Source: Branchiostoma floridae
Taxonomy: Eukaryota > Chordata > Leptocardii > Amphioxiformes > Branchiostomatidae
Reading direction: 5' to 3'
Length of the DNA: 60,000 bases
Assembly: GCF_000003815.2 (NCBI RefSeq)
Contig: NC_049991.1
Span: forward strand, 11,355,001 to 11,415,000
The notes beneath the pieces are model-generated. The model worked only from the letters and a program-made list of their open reading frames with translations, was not told the origin of the DNA and did not search any database. Made by a program: the position numbers and the translations under genes. This document shows, piece by piece, positions 1-15,200 of the stretch (position 1 is the stretch's first letter; each line of letters opens with the position of its first letter).

Positions 1-3000
1 CGTGACAGGCGAGTGCCAGAACTGCAACCCAGACGCCGTCTACAAATGGGACGTGAGAGCAGACGACAACAGCGTGTTTGAGCTCAACGAATACACAACG
101 ACAACAGGAGATAGTTCTAGGAACCTTGTTCTCCGGCCAGGTGCTCTGGCCAGTGGTCACGGTTACACTTTCACCTTGACTGTAACAGATGGTTCCCAAC
201 ATGGATATGCGACTTTACACCTGGATCATAATGACCCCCCGAGTGGAGGACTGTGCACTGTAAGCGCCAGTGAGGCAAAAATCATAGCATCATACACGAC
301 GGTGACCTTTGACTGCTCCGGATGGAATGACAACAACAACATTTATGCCGACCTGTTGATCAACATCATTGTCATGAGACAGACTGGGCAGCACACCTAT
401 GAGTCTTTCCTGCTTTACCGTGGCACACAAACCACGTACCAGTCCACACTGCCTGTGGGGCTAGATGACTGGAACCACAACGTCAGAGTCGTCATCCTTG
501 TAGAGGATCGTCTAGGAGCGCAGGCAGAAGCATTCAACAGGTAACAAATTCCACTCTTTAAAATGATGGGTTTCTTTTACTGGTAAATACTGTTAACAAT
601 CTGTGTCTTTGTTTCATTTCCCTCTGGGAAACAACATATTTTCCTCATTTCTGTCTGTATGGAATGAGAAAGCAAGCACAGGACCTCCCTGTACAGTACC
701 AGCCTGGTTTTGAGTGATAGGAAGTCTGATTGAATACAGGTGGTTGGTAGATAGTTAACCTGCCCCCTGGGGTGGGTTCATCCATGTGCTAAATAGGTAC
801 AACAACAGAACTCAGCAGGGGGAGGGTTAAAAAGCTACAAAACAGAAGCAACTGATTTGATTTATTTGTTCTGTCAGTATGTTTGGTTTGCTAATTAGAT
901 GATTAGGTTCTACAAAAGTATCCTGCTGAGCTAAATTGCCAGTTGATAATTAAGCTAATTAAAGACTTTTGTGAGGTAATTGCTCACTGGATATTGGAAC
1001 CCTTGAAAAGGATCATATCGGCAGCAAAGAAAAGGCAACACTGGGAGCCTGAACAGCGACGAAGGCTACAGGGTACATATTGACTCTGTGGATAAACTTT
1101 GAGGGCACATCCTGGTCTAGACTTATCAGAGGATTATCTAACGTGGTGCAATTGGATTGTGTTGTTTGGTTGAGTGACCACTGGGGTACAGATAGAATGC
1201 AGAAGATAAAGCAGAGGGTCCAAGTTTGGAGGACTGAGTTACCTACCGTAAATCATGTAACTTTTGCAGTGGTTTTATTTTGCAGTCAAAAGAAAACAGG
1301 GTTTAGGAAGTCTTATAGATTCGCATTACATTTATGTACTAAATTCGTATTACACGATGAAAACGATGCTATAGTACTGTAGTCATTCATGGCAGACATA
1401 TTCACAGTGTCATGCATTTGCAGTGGGGAGGTCAACGAAAAGTTTCATGATGTACAGTATGATAATTAGGAGATTGATGAAATGTGCCTTGCGTGATAAC
1501 TAAAAGGGCTTTGTTGCCCTTAATCATAGACTGGAACATACTTGTGCTGTACAGTTTGTTTTATGCTTACTATTCTGTAGTGAAGTAGAAATACACAATG
1601 GTCTCGTAATGTAGGTAAAGTCAACAATTTCCTTACTTTGACTATTCTAGTTTACATAGCACTAGGAGTAAAATTGGCTTTTATTCAATGGATGTCTAAG
1701 CATTAAAAGATTTTTTTTCCCTATTGATTAGTTCTGTAAGAATTGTTGCTAGACATAAAGATCCATTTCTCTACCTGTACACAGCACCATGACTGTGGAG
1801 TATCCAGAGAAGACGGACCTGAATGGGTTTGACACTGTTGTACAGTGGCTGTCCAACAGAACATCTACAGACCTACAGAATGCTGAACAAAATGGCAACA
1901 CTCAGCTCATTCTGGGATTGGCATTGATCTCGGCAACAATTCTGAATGTAAGGTCCGAGGAAGCCTGGGCAAGCAACGCAAATGATGGGGAGTTTAGCGA
2001 TCGGGAGAATCTCCGCAGTGACATCATCAACACGGTGACATCGCTGTCAGGGTCTATCAGTACCAAGGAGGACAGCAAGCAGGTTTCTGCTGTTCTGTCG
2101 CTGTGTACGGTAAGTTCAGAACTGTCATCAAGGCAGACTGTGAGTGATATTTTAGGCATTTAAATGACAACAAATGACACAGGAAGCTTGAAATGACTCT
2201 CAAGATACAAAGCTCATAAAATTTATGGTAGGGTCCTTGGTGTGGTAGTGTTTGGTGTAAGCATTAAAAAAGTGGACGAAAAGTTTATAATGCATGTCAG
2301 ACAGGCTGTGAGCATGCCCCATGATAAACACTTACGAAGTGCAGTATTAGTTCTTGTGTTGAAATCCTTAGTACTGTGGACAGATACAGATTTTCATATC
2401 CTCTGAGACTGGACCTGTCTGTATCTAATCTGTCAACACCTCTGTCAAAACAGAACCCCTGGAGTCTTTGTCCATGGTTTGGTGTCTGAGCAAACTTTAC
2501 TGAGCAGGCTCAGGAACAAATCCCTTCAACATACAGTGGCCCTTAAAAACACTTTATGCCAACAGGGCTCGAAATACTGGGTGCATGTGCACCCAGGTGC
2601 ACCCAAAATTGGAAATGTGCGCACAATTTTTTTCAATGGGTGCACAGGGTGCACCCAAATATTTTATTAAGTTCATGTATGAAAAGATATCAAGTATACT
2701 AGTATACATCATATTCTTGAAATCTAAGTGTTAGAAAGATAATAAAAATGTCTGTCATGGTAGTTGTTTAAGAATTTGAAAGCTTGTAACTAAGTTTTGT
2801 TATTAGTTTTTTCTGACATTCTACTTAAATTTAAGTGGTGCACCCAAAACTTTTTTGGTGCACCCAATTTTTTGAGCTGGGTGCACCAGTGCACCTAATC
2901 CGAAAAATAAATTTTGAGCCCTGTGCCAAGAACAAGACATATAGAAGGAACACGTAGTAAGGGCAAACAGCTTGTTCAGCTGCGTCAAGGAATAGCTTGA

Positions 3001-6000
3001 AATCAAAATTTCCAAAGCTTGATGGATCTTTAATCATTACAATTTTCTTATTTCACAAAAAATTTTTTTTAACTAGTCCTGACATTTCAACAACGTCACT
3101 ACGCCCTGAGAACACCAGACAGGCAGTTGAAACATCAATACTAGTTCAAATTTGGTTGTGAAATAAGGACATTGCAATGGTTGTCACCTAATGAAAGTTA
3201 ACTATTTACAAATTTCATGAATCCAGTCTGGATGCTTTCCAGCTACAGGCAAATGTGACCAAAGTTTAAGGACCATACAGAATGTTTCGATTTTTCAAGT
3301 ATTGATACCTGATTCACCATTCCTACATGTCTATGGCATGTTATCAGATAGCAGGATGTTGTTATTGGCACATTTGTCTCAATTTTTGATCAGTTGTGTG
3401 TACTTGTAAAGAAGTGATAAGAACTGCAGGAAGCAGTTGCCTGGACAGGCTGGTTGTAGGTCCTGTGGTCAGTAAGTAGAGCTCCTCCTCCTACATTGAA
3501 TCCAATTAACTGAAACTATTGGAGCAAGACTAATGCAATCTTCTGTGGGCATTGCCTGTCTGTGGATGATTCAGGCACCATCTTAGTTCTAACAGATAAG
3601 AAAAGCCATGATTTAATTCACCATCTAAGCTTTTTTTGAAGAGAAAACAACAAGCCTGAAACACAGAAACATTGTCCTCGAGAGGATTTACAAAGCCTTT
3701 CTTTGTATAAAGCATATGTTGTAACTAAAAAGAAGGAGCCTGTGGTTGCTAGTTTGTTCTGGTACAATGCTCTTTTGGGCTTGTACAAGGTAAAGGTTAT
3801 GTCGAACCTGTTGTGAAAAATGTACAGTACGTGCTTTCCTACAAAAAGTCCAGTGCTGTAGCAGTGTGGGAAGAGCGGAAATTCAATCCCGCTCTCTTTC
3901 ATGTAGAGCTGGGGACACTTGAAAAGCTTGTTGAAACCTGGACGATGTCAGGATTATTACACAAAAGAAACTGGAGAAGGGAAGAAACGTTAGTCAGAAC
4001 AAGGCCACAGAATTTGGTTGTATTCTTAACCAGGACCTTTAATAGAAATCAACACCTTGTCAAAGGAACCCTAGTCTTCTGGTAACAGCCTACTGTTTTT
4101 ACCCACGGTCTCACGTATCGCAGTTGAAGGCCTGTACCAGCCATCTGTTGATGGTGATACAGGATTGCGAAATCAACGCTGATGTTCGGCCATTCTTCCT
4201 GAGGTGTGGATGTTAAAGAGGGTACTTTTTGGTGTAACAGGAGGAATCTCTGGAGTACTATGAAAATAGGAAGTACAGCCAAGAATAATAGTTTTAACCT
4301 CCCAGGATGTCAGACATCTAGGTTGCAGAAAGTTGTGGGTGTCCTACAGTGTCACTTTAAATCTAGAGAAAAAAGAAACATGTCTCAGTTCTCCATTCTC
4401 ACTGTTTGCTATGTGTTGGGTGACCCACATAATACATATTGGAACTGTTGGTTTCACCTGTCTTGTGAACTTTCTGCAAACAAAGACTCTTACTGCTGAA
4501 TCTTATCTTAACCACTCTGTCTGATTAAGCTAAATATTTGTCTTTCTTCTAGTACCTGTCTAAAGTCAATTAAGCCCTTGTTGGCGCTGAATTTGCTGAC
4601 ATTTGTAACCTTTTTTGTGTACCCATACCGCACTGAATCAAACACGACATCATTGCGGTATTGTTTGTGTAGACATTTCCTTGATAACGCCAGAAAGTCT
4701 GTCAATGTGTACGACAGATGACACTTATACCATAACAAGCCTGTTGAGTCATCCCGTCATTAGTTTGTCCCTAACATTACATAACTGTGCATCAATCTTC
4801 GATGTAGGGATAATGCATACTGATTCTGTTCCTGGGGAGTTTTGTGAAATTCCACTTTATTTCAAGAATTTGCTGTTTCTTTGAAATGTGTTGAACCATC
4901 AGATAACATTATGGCTAAACTTGGTAGTTAGCAGGCACAAGTCATATGTTGTGTGGGAGGAACCACAGAACATTGCTATTCTGTGTCTCCTTGACCTGGT
5001 TTCTTAGGGTGAGGAAAAAAAAAATGATGAAGATGTCTGTCGTCGAGCCAGTTTTACCTTTATCAGGACCAAACGCCTGTAGTGCTTTTCCTGTCCAGGG
5101 CCTGTGTTCATGAAGAAAGGGCTGCCCTGCCCTGAATACCTACCCCACAATGAATGTGCGTCATTCCCCTTTGTGCTGTCTGTTTGGTTTCAAATAGGTC
5201 CTCTGCACCACTGCAAAACCAACATCTAACCCCACCTATCAGAACATTCTCGTATCTGGAGCAGCACGCAGCCTGCTTTTCATTTTCATTTCCTCGTGAC
5301 ATTCTAACCCGGCATGCATTGATAAGCCACTTTGAAAAACTCTGCAAAGTCTACTTATGCCATCCAAGGAATGTACCTGTAACAGCAAAGTGGGGAGAAA
5401 AATCCACAGCTTTTTCATTTCCCGTCCAGTGTGCTTACCGAGTACTGACACGCTGGCACCAGTACTGCACAAACCAGCCTGTGTTCATTCCACACAATTG
5501 TTCCTGTCACACATTCCAGACTGGCATTAGATCAACAGTTGGGAGGCACCAAAGTACCAGAGGAGTTTAAAAATTAACATGTACATGTACCTGCCATTAC
5601 TCAACCTGTTATCACAGTTATTTATAGTATTATCTTATAGCAATAGGTAAATGGGGTCACTGAAATATTGGAAGTCGTAATACCTTTTTGATTGAATGAT
5701 AATTGTAAAAGAAAACAAATTCTGTTCTGGTACAGTGTTCCATGTATACATATGAGTCAGTGACTCCTGATCACTGAAGGAGGCATGATACATGTAGCTG
5801 ATGATAGTTACCCGTATATCCTCATTTCATACATTGCACTGCAAAAAAGTGTTGAAATGTTCTGTAGTAGTCCTATATGATACAATGTACATTAACTTTG
5901 TAAATGTAGCACCTGGTGTACTATTATGCATGTACACACTGTACATACATTGCTACTACTACTTGTGTTTCCCTGTCCACCATGTAACCCGTCCCCATGT

Positions 6001-6222
6001 CCTTTTGCAGATGTTCCCCCCGGAAATGATCTCAGAGACCAGCCACCATGGGATAACCAGTGCCCTGGAGGACTTGGTCCAGATCCAGGAGGAAGAGGCT
6101 GAAGAGGGTCAGGTTGTGGACATGGACACTGCCACCAACATCATGAACATCATCTCCAACCTTATGGATGCAGCCAACCTCAACATTTATGAGCCAACCA
6201 CTGACATCTCTGTGTCTTTCAG
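1..6222 (+). CDS. PKD1: PKD1 exons 1-3 (of those visible): end of the REJ module
   Basis: Exons 1-540 (open at the window edge; frame starts at base 2), 1785-2109 and 6011-6222; donors at 541, 2110 and 6223. The first exon encodes an extracellular segment with the REJ signature PSGGLC, a conserved CSGW, and a YRG...LP block followed by [14 protein letters not shown], all alignable by eye to the polycystin-1 REJ region (sea-urchin receptor for egg jelly family). Exons 2 and 3 encode a helical, acidic stretch ([29 protein letters not shown]) that corresponds to the segment leading into the GAIN domain. The 541-1784 and 2110-6010 introns hold only repeats that I can recognise. Confidence 0.88.
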
Positions 6223-9200
6223 GTATTATCATAATCATGACAAGCTTGTAGGGGCATATCCACAAATTACAGTACACACTATGTCAAGCATGCCATAGGT
6301 ATGGTATACAGTCAAACTTGTACAGTGACCACCTCTACATAAAGACCACCTTTCCAATGTGACCACGTTTTGGTGGTGCCTTTTCCATTGACACTAGCAT
6401 GAACAATAATGTCTATTGTGACCACCTGACCACATTGACCATTGTTGCAATTCAATAAAAGTAAATAAATTTTATTGGTCCCGCTGAGGGCAGTTTTGAC
6501 TTTTTATACGGTAGTTACATGTTAGAAGACCAGAGCCTGAGGTCCAATCTTGCACAGCTTATGCATTGTTTTAGTATTTATTGCAGCATTATAACAATTA
6601 GTTATATTGAAAACTCTACTAGCAAATAATTTGTATGACTTTTCAAACAATTGTTTCTTTGCCTTCAACAGTGAATCCCACCGGAGGGAAGTGGTGACCA
6701 ACACATACAGCCTAGCCTCCAGGTATAACTATGCCCTGCTGAAGAGCAAGGTGGAGGGAGAAGAGGACATAGTCATCACTGCACCTTCCATCTCCTCACG
6801 GGCCAAGCTCACGCAGGCCAGTGTCGTCAGCACAGCCCAGAACATCAGCGGCAGTCAGTTTGTTGTGCCCAGGAGCGTGTTGGGCGTATCTTCAGAGGTA
6901 GTGAGTCAGGTTGAGATGGTATTCGACACTAACCCCTTCACCTGGGGTCATCAGCATCACATCTCCTCCCAGATGATGTCCCTGCAGTTTGCCAGGAGTG
7001 ACCAGACGGAAGTGAGCGTCGACAACCTGCCTGAGGAGAGCCAAATCAAGGCCTTCATGGTCGAGGGTGGCTTACGGAACACAATCATAGGGGGCAGTCT
7101 TGTGGGCAGTCCTGGCTACGATCCCTCGGAGGGNNNNNNNNNNNNNNNNNNNNNNNNNNNNNNNNNNNNNNNNNNNNNNNNNNNNNNNNNNNNNNNNNNN
7201 NNNNNNNNNNNNNNNNNNNNNNNNNNNNNNNNNNNNNNNNNNNNNNNNNNNNNNNNNNNNNNNNNNNNNNNNNNNNNNNNNNNNNNNNNNNNNNNNNNNN
7301 NNNNNNNNNNNNNNNNNNNNNNNNNNNNNNNNNNNNNNNNNNNNNNNNNNNNNNNNNNNNNNNNNNNNNNNNNNNNNNNNNNNNNNNNNNNNNCTATAAC
7401 CTTGACATTAACAGCCATTTTAAATCCGAATTAAACAGAATTGGTATTTGACATTACAAAGATTTCATACACTTGTTGGTAAGCTTTCGAATTTGTGTGT
7501 GGAATTTAAAAAAAAATTATTTTACCTATGGCATCAGGGATAAACAAGTCCACTAGCCCTATTGTCCAGGGCAAGTGAAAGTGCTGTTCGGGCAAGTGCA
7601 TGTCCTACCTCACTTGTCCGATCGGGCAAGTTAGATTTTTCCATTGATTTTAGTGCAATTTTGATATACTTGTTACTTTTTACAGTCATGACATCAAGCA
7701 ATTGTCTACAGAGAATTCCATTGCAGGACCTATACCCTTGACATAATTATCAGCCATTTTAAATCCGAATTAAACAGAATTGGTATTTGACATTACAAAG
7801 ATTTCATACACTTGTTGGTAAGATTTTGAATTTGTGTGTGGAATTTAAAAAAAAAATTATTTTATCTATGGCATTATTTTTTGTGAGGAAAAAAGTTGCT
7901 TCAATATATTCTTTTACATTTGAGTTCATAAGTGAGAGGAGAAACTTTCTCAGTCTTAATAGCACTCACTGACTTTTCCACCCCTTGTCTGTTCCAGTGA
8001 GCATGCTGGGATGTCACAAGTGAACTTGACCATTACAAACAACTACCAGAAGCAGGACGTGCAGGTGTCTGTGGGACTCTACTGCTCGTCTTGCCTGTAC
8101 TACAACCAGGACACTGGAGAGTGGGATGATGCTGGACTGACCGCCAGCGCTGAGTCCACTGCGACCGTGTCTGTGTGCTACACTTCCCATCTTACCTCCT
8201 TTGGGGCTGTTGTTCTACTGCCTCCAAATGCCATCACCCTGGAAGACTTCCCAGTAAGTTTAGTGTGTATTGACTCAGATATCATCATAAATACTGTTGC
8301 AAATACACTGATTGCTTCACCAGCAAAAAACTATGACTGAAAGAAGACACACCTGCAAATGACAACAGCATGTTGTCTAAGTATTCATTGCCGACAATAT
8401 TTCAGTTTTTGTTTGACATCACCATGGTAACTGATCATTGTTAGTCCATGTGATCCAGGGTAGTTCCCCAGCTTTTGTTGTCAAAATAGGGCTTAAGTCC
8501 TGTAGGGGCTTCAGGACAACACCACAGAGATTAGGCTGGTCACGACGTGTTGGGTGGACTTGCTACAGCTTGACTATGTTAACAAACAGTTGGGTATTTC
8601 ACAAGTAAATACCTTTGAAAACAAAAGTCCATTCTCACGAGTAGGGTCACAATGTACGTACATAGGTAACACCTATGTTAACTTCAAGTCTTTGGACAGA
8701 GACAAAAAATTCTTTTATCAATAAATATTGTACTGCATATATTACTAGAACTTTGCTCATTTCATGCCATGGCTCTTTCCAATGGTGACTTACCTTCATT
8801 ACTGTGCCTCTGTACCAGATATCTTTATAACTAGTAGCTTCATTTGCAACCTTTATTTCCTTACCTACCTTAGAGAGTTGAGAGCTTAATCTTGTGTTAT
8901 CTTCCCCAGACTCTGGAGGACATTGCCCAGAACCCCGTTGCCCTGATCACCTGCATGTGTTGGCTGGCTGTGTTCCTGGTGGCTGGGTTTGTGGTCAGGA
9001 AGCTGGACCTGCGGGACATCAGGAAGGTGGCCGTGGTGCCGCTGTGCGGGCGGGACGGTCCCTACAAGTACGAGATCTCTGTCATGACTGGAATGACCAG
9101 AAACTCAGGTCAGTAGAACTCTTGTCATGTGTTTAGGATCAGGTTAACACTCAGTAACATCAAACAAACAACATCTGTACCTGTAACGTAACTGCATGAA

Positions 9201-12200
9201 TATCATCGCAATCTTGTTGCTGGTCAAGTCAGTGCAAGTTCATGACTTGTTTTTTTTTACTTCATTACCAGCCTAACTTCTGCTTGGGGATTACCTTGCC
9301 TTTATTAGAAGTAAGATTGTGTTAGTGGTTTAGGGCTCATACTGGGAATGAACATCTAAGGAAAGACTTGTGATTTGAATTGGTATATGGACATATATTT
9401 CATATCAATGAACTTTTCAAATATAAAAAGGAACTAAACCCTGAAGAAGAAGCTTGATTATGATAAATGCAAGTTTTACTTACAGAGATGCTTCATTGTT
9501 TATGTATAACATCATGTATATCCTGATGTACCGTATACAGGAACGACTGCCCATGTTGGAGTGAACATATTTGGTTCCAATGGGAAGAAAAGCGGGCGGC
9601 GCGTTCTGCTGAAACCCAACGCCTTCCTGAGGAACAGCACGGACGTGTTCCAGATCGCTGTAGATGGAAGCCTTGGTGACATCATCAAGATCAAAATCTG
9701 GCACGACAACACAGGTGAGCTCAAGTTCAATTTCATTTGGGAGGTTACTATGCTATCTACATGTATCATATTTAGAAGTTAGTTTTGTGAATGAAGGACA
9801 ACTTACAAAGAGAAAGCTGGCCTAAGAGCAATCAAGTGAACCTTCATAACCTTGGAAAAAGATTAAATATAGCAACTATGAAAACTGTTCAAACATATTC
9901 AGTGTATGTTAACGTTATAGTTGATTGGTTGTGTTTTCCCTTACAGGACTGGACCCATCGTGGAACCTGAAATCACTTGTCGTACATGACATTCAGACTG
10001 ACAAGCGGTACCACTTCCTAGCCAACAGCTGGTTCTCACTCGAGGAGCCTGACGGCTTTGTAGAAAAAGATGTCTATGTTGCAAGTAAGTACCCGCTCCT
10101 TTTAATTCTTTTTTGTATCATGCAATGTTATGTATTAATGATGTAACGTTACGTGGTTGGGCTAAGGCTGAGGGATGGAATATTGAAAGTGACAGGAGGT
10201 TCACTGATAACTCTATTATCATGCAGAAGTAATAACACACAATTTGATACTCATACTTTGTTTCATCATCTTTCTAGGTCCTGATGCTCTGAAGAAGTTC
10301 TCCACTGTTTTCAAGAACGAGACAGCCCGTGGCCTCTCGGAGCAGCATCTGTGGCTCTCAGTCCTGGAACGACCTGCCAGAAACCGCTTCACCCGTGTGC
10401 AGCGCGTCACCTGTCTGGCCACTCTGGTCTACTCCTTCATGTGTGTGAATGCCATGTGGTACGGTCTCATCAAGACAAACACTGAGGTACACAATCTCTT
10501 GTTTTTAGAAGAGAACAAAAGTACAAAAAAGTATGAGTCCTTCAGTACGAAAATGTTGTTGTTGTCCTTGTTTAACATCTGTTATTTTGCTAGATATGGT
10601 CTCTTGGTGCTGAGTAACGCATGGTTCATTTTGGATTTAATTGTCTCTCTAGGTATTTACTAATAGTAGCTTTTGGTGACTTGTATAAAAATGTCAAAAA
10701 TACACTATTGTTTTTGCTATTAAAAACACCTCTAGTACACATGTAAAGAATTAGAGGATTATTACATGAAGTATCGAATCATTTCTTCCATTTTAGTAAA
10801 TGAACGTTATGTTATAATATATTAAGTTATAAACTTGGCATTTTGGTCAGGTTTGTATGGCTAAGCATAGCCTGATGTTGTCTCTCTACTTTTTTTCATA
10901 GGATGTGGAAATCTGGTACTTTGCCTTCTCCTGGGAGGAGTTAGCAGTGGGCATCATCAGCAACCTGATGGTCTTCCCCATCAACCTCCTCATTGTCACG
11001 CTGTTCCGCAAGATAAAGAGCAAGGTAAGCAACAGTCTTTGTCCAGGAAACAAATCATAGGCTGTTTCCTGGTTAGTCAAATAATGGCAATTAAATATCC
11101 TATAAAATTAAGTTCAGATGTCGGGTACTGTTTGAGTTGTATATGATGATAAGAGGGAGGACTTGGTTTGGGCAAGTTGCTCGAGAATCTATGATGATAA
11201 TGGGAATAACATGTTTCATGGTTACAATGTATCACATGCCTGATGCAAGGAAAGAGTGAATGTATAATGTGAACTGTTTGATTATATCCATTGACAGGTT
11301 AAAGCAACTGACTACTATGAACCAGTTGCACAGCGGGCGCAGACAGCTCAAACCATTGAGATGGACGTGATGTGTGCCACATCCCAGAACGGGGAGTCCC
11401 TCATCACCATGTCGGGGCAGTCCGATCCGTTTGCCCTGTCATTTGACCCTCGTACTGGCTCAGTAAGTACTGCTTTATCATCTGGCATGTATGGGTGTTA
11501 CAGAATCATAGGCAGTAGCCTGTAAGACTATTTTACATATTAATCTATTTTACCAACAGGTTTAGGCAATCTTCTTCTACAGTCATTCTTTTTTTAGGTT
11601 ATCAGTCAGTGTTAACTTAGAAATGCCTCAATTAGTTCAAATTACCTTTAGTGTTTAAAAATGCCATTTACTGCAGAGTAATACATGTAGTAACTGTTAC
11701 ACCACAAGTGAATAATTTCAGGAGTTAAGAGAGGTTTATCTCAAATGTTTGGATAACCAGAATAGTCATTTATTTGAAATACAAAATTGTAAGGTGAAAC
11801 TCACCACCTCCTTCCCTTTTACAGATGAAGCATTCCCAGAGTTTCCGCCACGGTGGCCTTCTGGATGATGATGATGACAGTGATGATGAAGCGGAGTATC
11901 GCCCGCGGGGAGGGAAGATGAGTATGGTTGACAGCTGGGAGGACCTGAGGAAGGACAAGAGGTCAGTTCAGCCTTGGGCAGTGGGAAAAAATGCACACAA
12001 GCCCTATTTGCCAAGCTATACAGTCACGTAATGACTTGGGCAGTGGAAAAAAATGCATATATTAACTTAAAGGCTTATTTGACAAGCTATACAGTTATAT
12101 ATGACGTAGAAGAGTGTTATGGAATAAACTGCAACAACAACTGTAAGATTGCACTAATTGCTGCTCTGTGACTCCTTAACATACTGTTAATCTTAGCAAC

Positions 12201-15200
12201 CAATCAGTTGTCCATTCATGTTTGAATTGCATGGAAATTGATGTTTTTTCATATAACTATCCTGTCCATGCAGGTCTCTGGAAAATCGGAACAAACTGTG
12301 GTCCTACGAGAGCATCATGAACTGGTCTGACACAGAACAGGCACCAAGTAAAACAAAGAAATCTCAGCTGAAGAGGAAAAAGACTGGTCGTTATGGCAAC
12401 GGGAAAGACATTCCTGGAATCCATGTGGATGCTGTGCTGTCAGATGATGATGACGACGACTCATGGGGCAAGACGGCCCCTACCCCGAAGATCAAGAAGA
12501 GTGGAAATTTCCTGTCCACCAAGTAAGTGTGCCAACAGTATGGCATGGGGACTACTATTGCAATTAATGAAATACATGTCAATGATACTGTATGTTTTGA
12601 AAATACATACTAAGACTAAATATGCAATATCTTAGATAATGACTATCCACAAAATTTTCCTCCCAGAACCCAGGCTGATGGGAAGATGTCGCGCACCCAC
12701 AGTGTGGACGACCTGCTGACATCAGACGAGTTCTGGAGCTCCATCATGGACGAGACGTCCGACCAGAAGGACTCCAGTCGAACCCTGCAGTCCAGCGGCA
12801 GCTTCACTCCAAGATCTGATGCTGACCTGGACAGGTAGGCAATAAGTCATGTCGTCCTTGCAGTTTGTGTCAATTGTTGTAAAATGAACATTGTCAAGCT
12901 ACATGATAATATGATTCAACAGGAGTTGATTCTTTTAAAGCAAAACTTTCTTCCTACTGTAATCTGTAATCCATTAAATGTAGATATATTTAAGCAAGCA
13001 GACAAGATAATGTCAAACATAATTTGTTTTTTACTCACTTTCTTTCAGTGGGATTGGAGATCCGATACACAAGACCCTGGAGCCTTCCATCCACTCGGAG
13101 TCTGACCAGAGCCAGCAGACCCAGACCTTCCTGCTGGAATCTGACACCACCTCGCTGGACAGCAGTGTTCCCCCGCAGAGACGCCGGACGGGCAGGCCTG
13201 CCTCAAGCAGCTCAGGTCAGCATGCAATTCCCTCAATGCTTAACGACTTTGTGTGGAAATCAGCCATGGTATCACTGACAATGATCCTTTTTTGTAGTCT
13301 AGTATTTGTATCTCGGATCTGTGTACGGAAATGAGAAGGAATTGGCAGTCTTTAAGTAGACTACACAATGGTAATGCATGATTCAGACTGACTTATCTGA
13401 CAAACGTGTCCTGTTGCCCCACAGTTGAGAGCCTTGATGAAGAAAAGGGGAAGTGGCTGCTGCCCTACTGGTTTGTGTACATTGCCTACCTGCTGTGTGC
13501 CATCATCATCGCTGGCTGCATGGTGGTCATCATCATGTATGGACAGGTAAGCGCAAAACACTTTCTGTGAAGAGTGTGAGGAGATAAATTGGTAGAATTT
13601 TTGATTACTCACCTATGAGATGAAAAAAGAAGAAGAAATGCCTGGGTCCTTATCAACAGGTCTAACTGCAATTATTGGAAATATTTTTTTCCTTTTTTAA
13701 GCATTCCTCTTGCATGTCCAATCTCATTTCTGCAGGCATTTGGGCGTGACCAAGCCACCAAGTGGGTGCTGTCCATGTTCCTGTCCCTGATACAGTCCAT
13801 GTTCCTGATGGAGCCCATCAGGGTGATCCTGATTGCTCTGTTCCTCGCCTCCATCAGCAAGCCTACAAACCACGATGATGAGGATGATCTTGTGGACAGG
13901 TAAAGCTAATGTTATTATTTAAAGTTTTATGAATTTATGAATTAGACCATTAGGATGATATGATAAATGTTTTTATCATTTTATACATTTCATAGGTTGA
14001 CTTGCTCAGTCTGTTTCAGTACAGTTCAGTTAATTAAAATCAACCTGCATGTACACTATAAAAAACATAGCCACATGAAATGTGTTGATTTACCATGGCA
14101 CTGCCCTCGTCATAAAACATGCTAACATGATATACATGTAGTATAAAGTAAAAAAAAATCAATGTTGTGCCTAAACTTTCATACCCTTTCCACTTGCAAA
14201 ACTCTTTGCAAACTTAAGGTAGCTGTTGATATGTCTAGAAGTTCTTGAAACATTGGGGTTAAAAATAAGTTCTGTCTTTCCACAGACCTGTAGTTGAGAA
14301 CCAGGATGACCGTACCAAGTCCAAGGCCATCAGGGCTCCTTACGGATACGGCCTACTCCAGGCCCGTGAGGAGGCCAGGAAGGTGCGCGTGATGTACACC
14401 ATCATCCACCAGTGCATCTTCTACCTGCTCTTCATCCTCACTATTCTCATCATCGCCTTCAACGACAACGACCTGAACACCTACAGGATGACTCACAGCA
14501 TCGAGGACTCCCTGGTGAAACCTGAGTTTGGGACCAGCAACCGCAGCTTCCTCACCATCACACAGTATGTCACTCTCTTCCAAGCCATTATATAATAGCT
14601 GGAGATCTGTTGCATAGTAAATACTTACTGTAGTTTAAATGGCAAAATGACACCTAATGTTAACCTTCTTCTTGCTGAGGTAGCCTACAGGCATCAACTT
14701 TGTATTGGTTATGGGTTAGGCAGTAGGAAGGTTAAAATAAAAGAGTTCAATTAAGTACTAAATGGCTTTTCATGCAATAAATGGCATGGCATTGAATGGT
14801 ATAATGGCATTAAATAGTATAATGGCATTTAACATCTCTGCTTTGAAGCAATGTCATTATGTTCCTATCTTGTGGACAGTATATAGTACACATGTATGTA
14901 ATGATTATGCCGTTTACTACATGTATTTCTGAGCATCTTCTGACCGTCCATGACTTGTTTCCCATGCAGGAGTGAGGACTGGTGGGAGTACATGGACTCA
15001 GTCCTGCTGCCCACCTTACTGGACACCAGTCAGGGCCCCATCAGGGACTCCAGCCTGGAGGGCGTGGTTCTGGGCGGGGTCAGACTCAGGCAGATCAGAA
15101 ACACTCCAGGTGGGCCCATGTTGTTTTACTCTCCAAGCAGAGGTTGGGTCGCAGAGATAGTAGTGGCGGGGATTTTTACTGGCTTGCTCCCCTCGAGTAA

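Noticed and set aside
3813-4085. 90-codon ORF in a PKD1 intron
   Set aside because: No homology recognised, lies between two confirmed exons on the same strand in a different frame, and lacks splice evidence.
5154-5570. 138-codon ORF in a PKD1 intron
   Set aside because: Cysteine/histidine-rich by chance, no recognisable family and no splice signals in agreement; open frames of this size occur in long introns.
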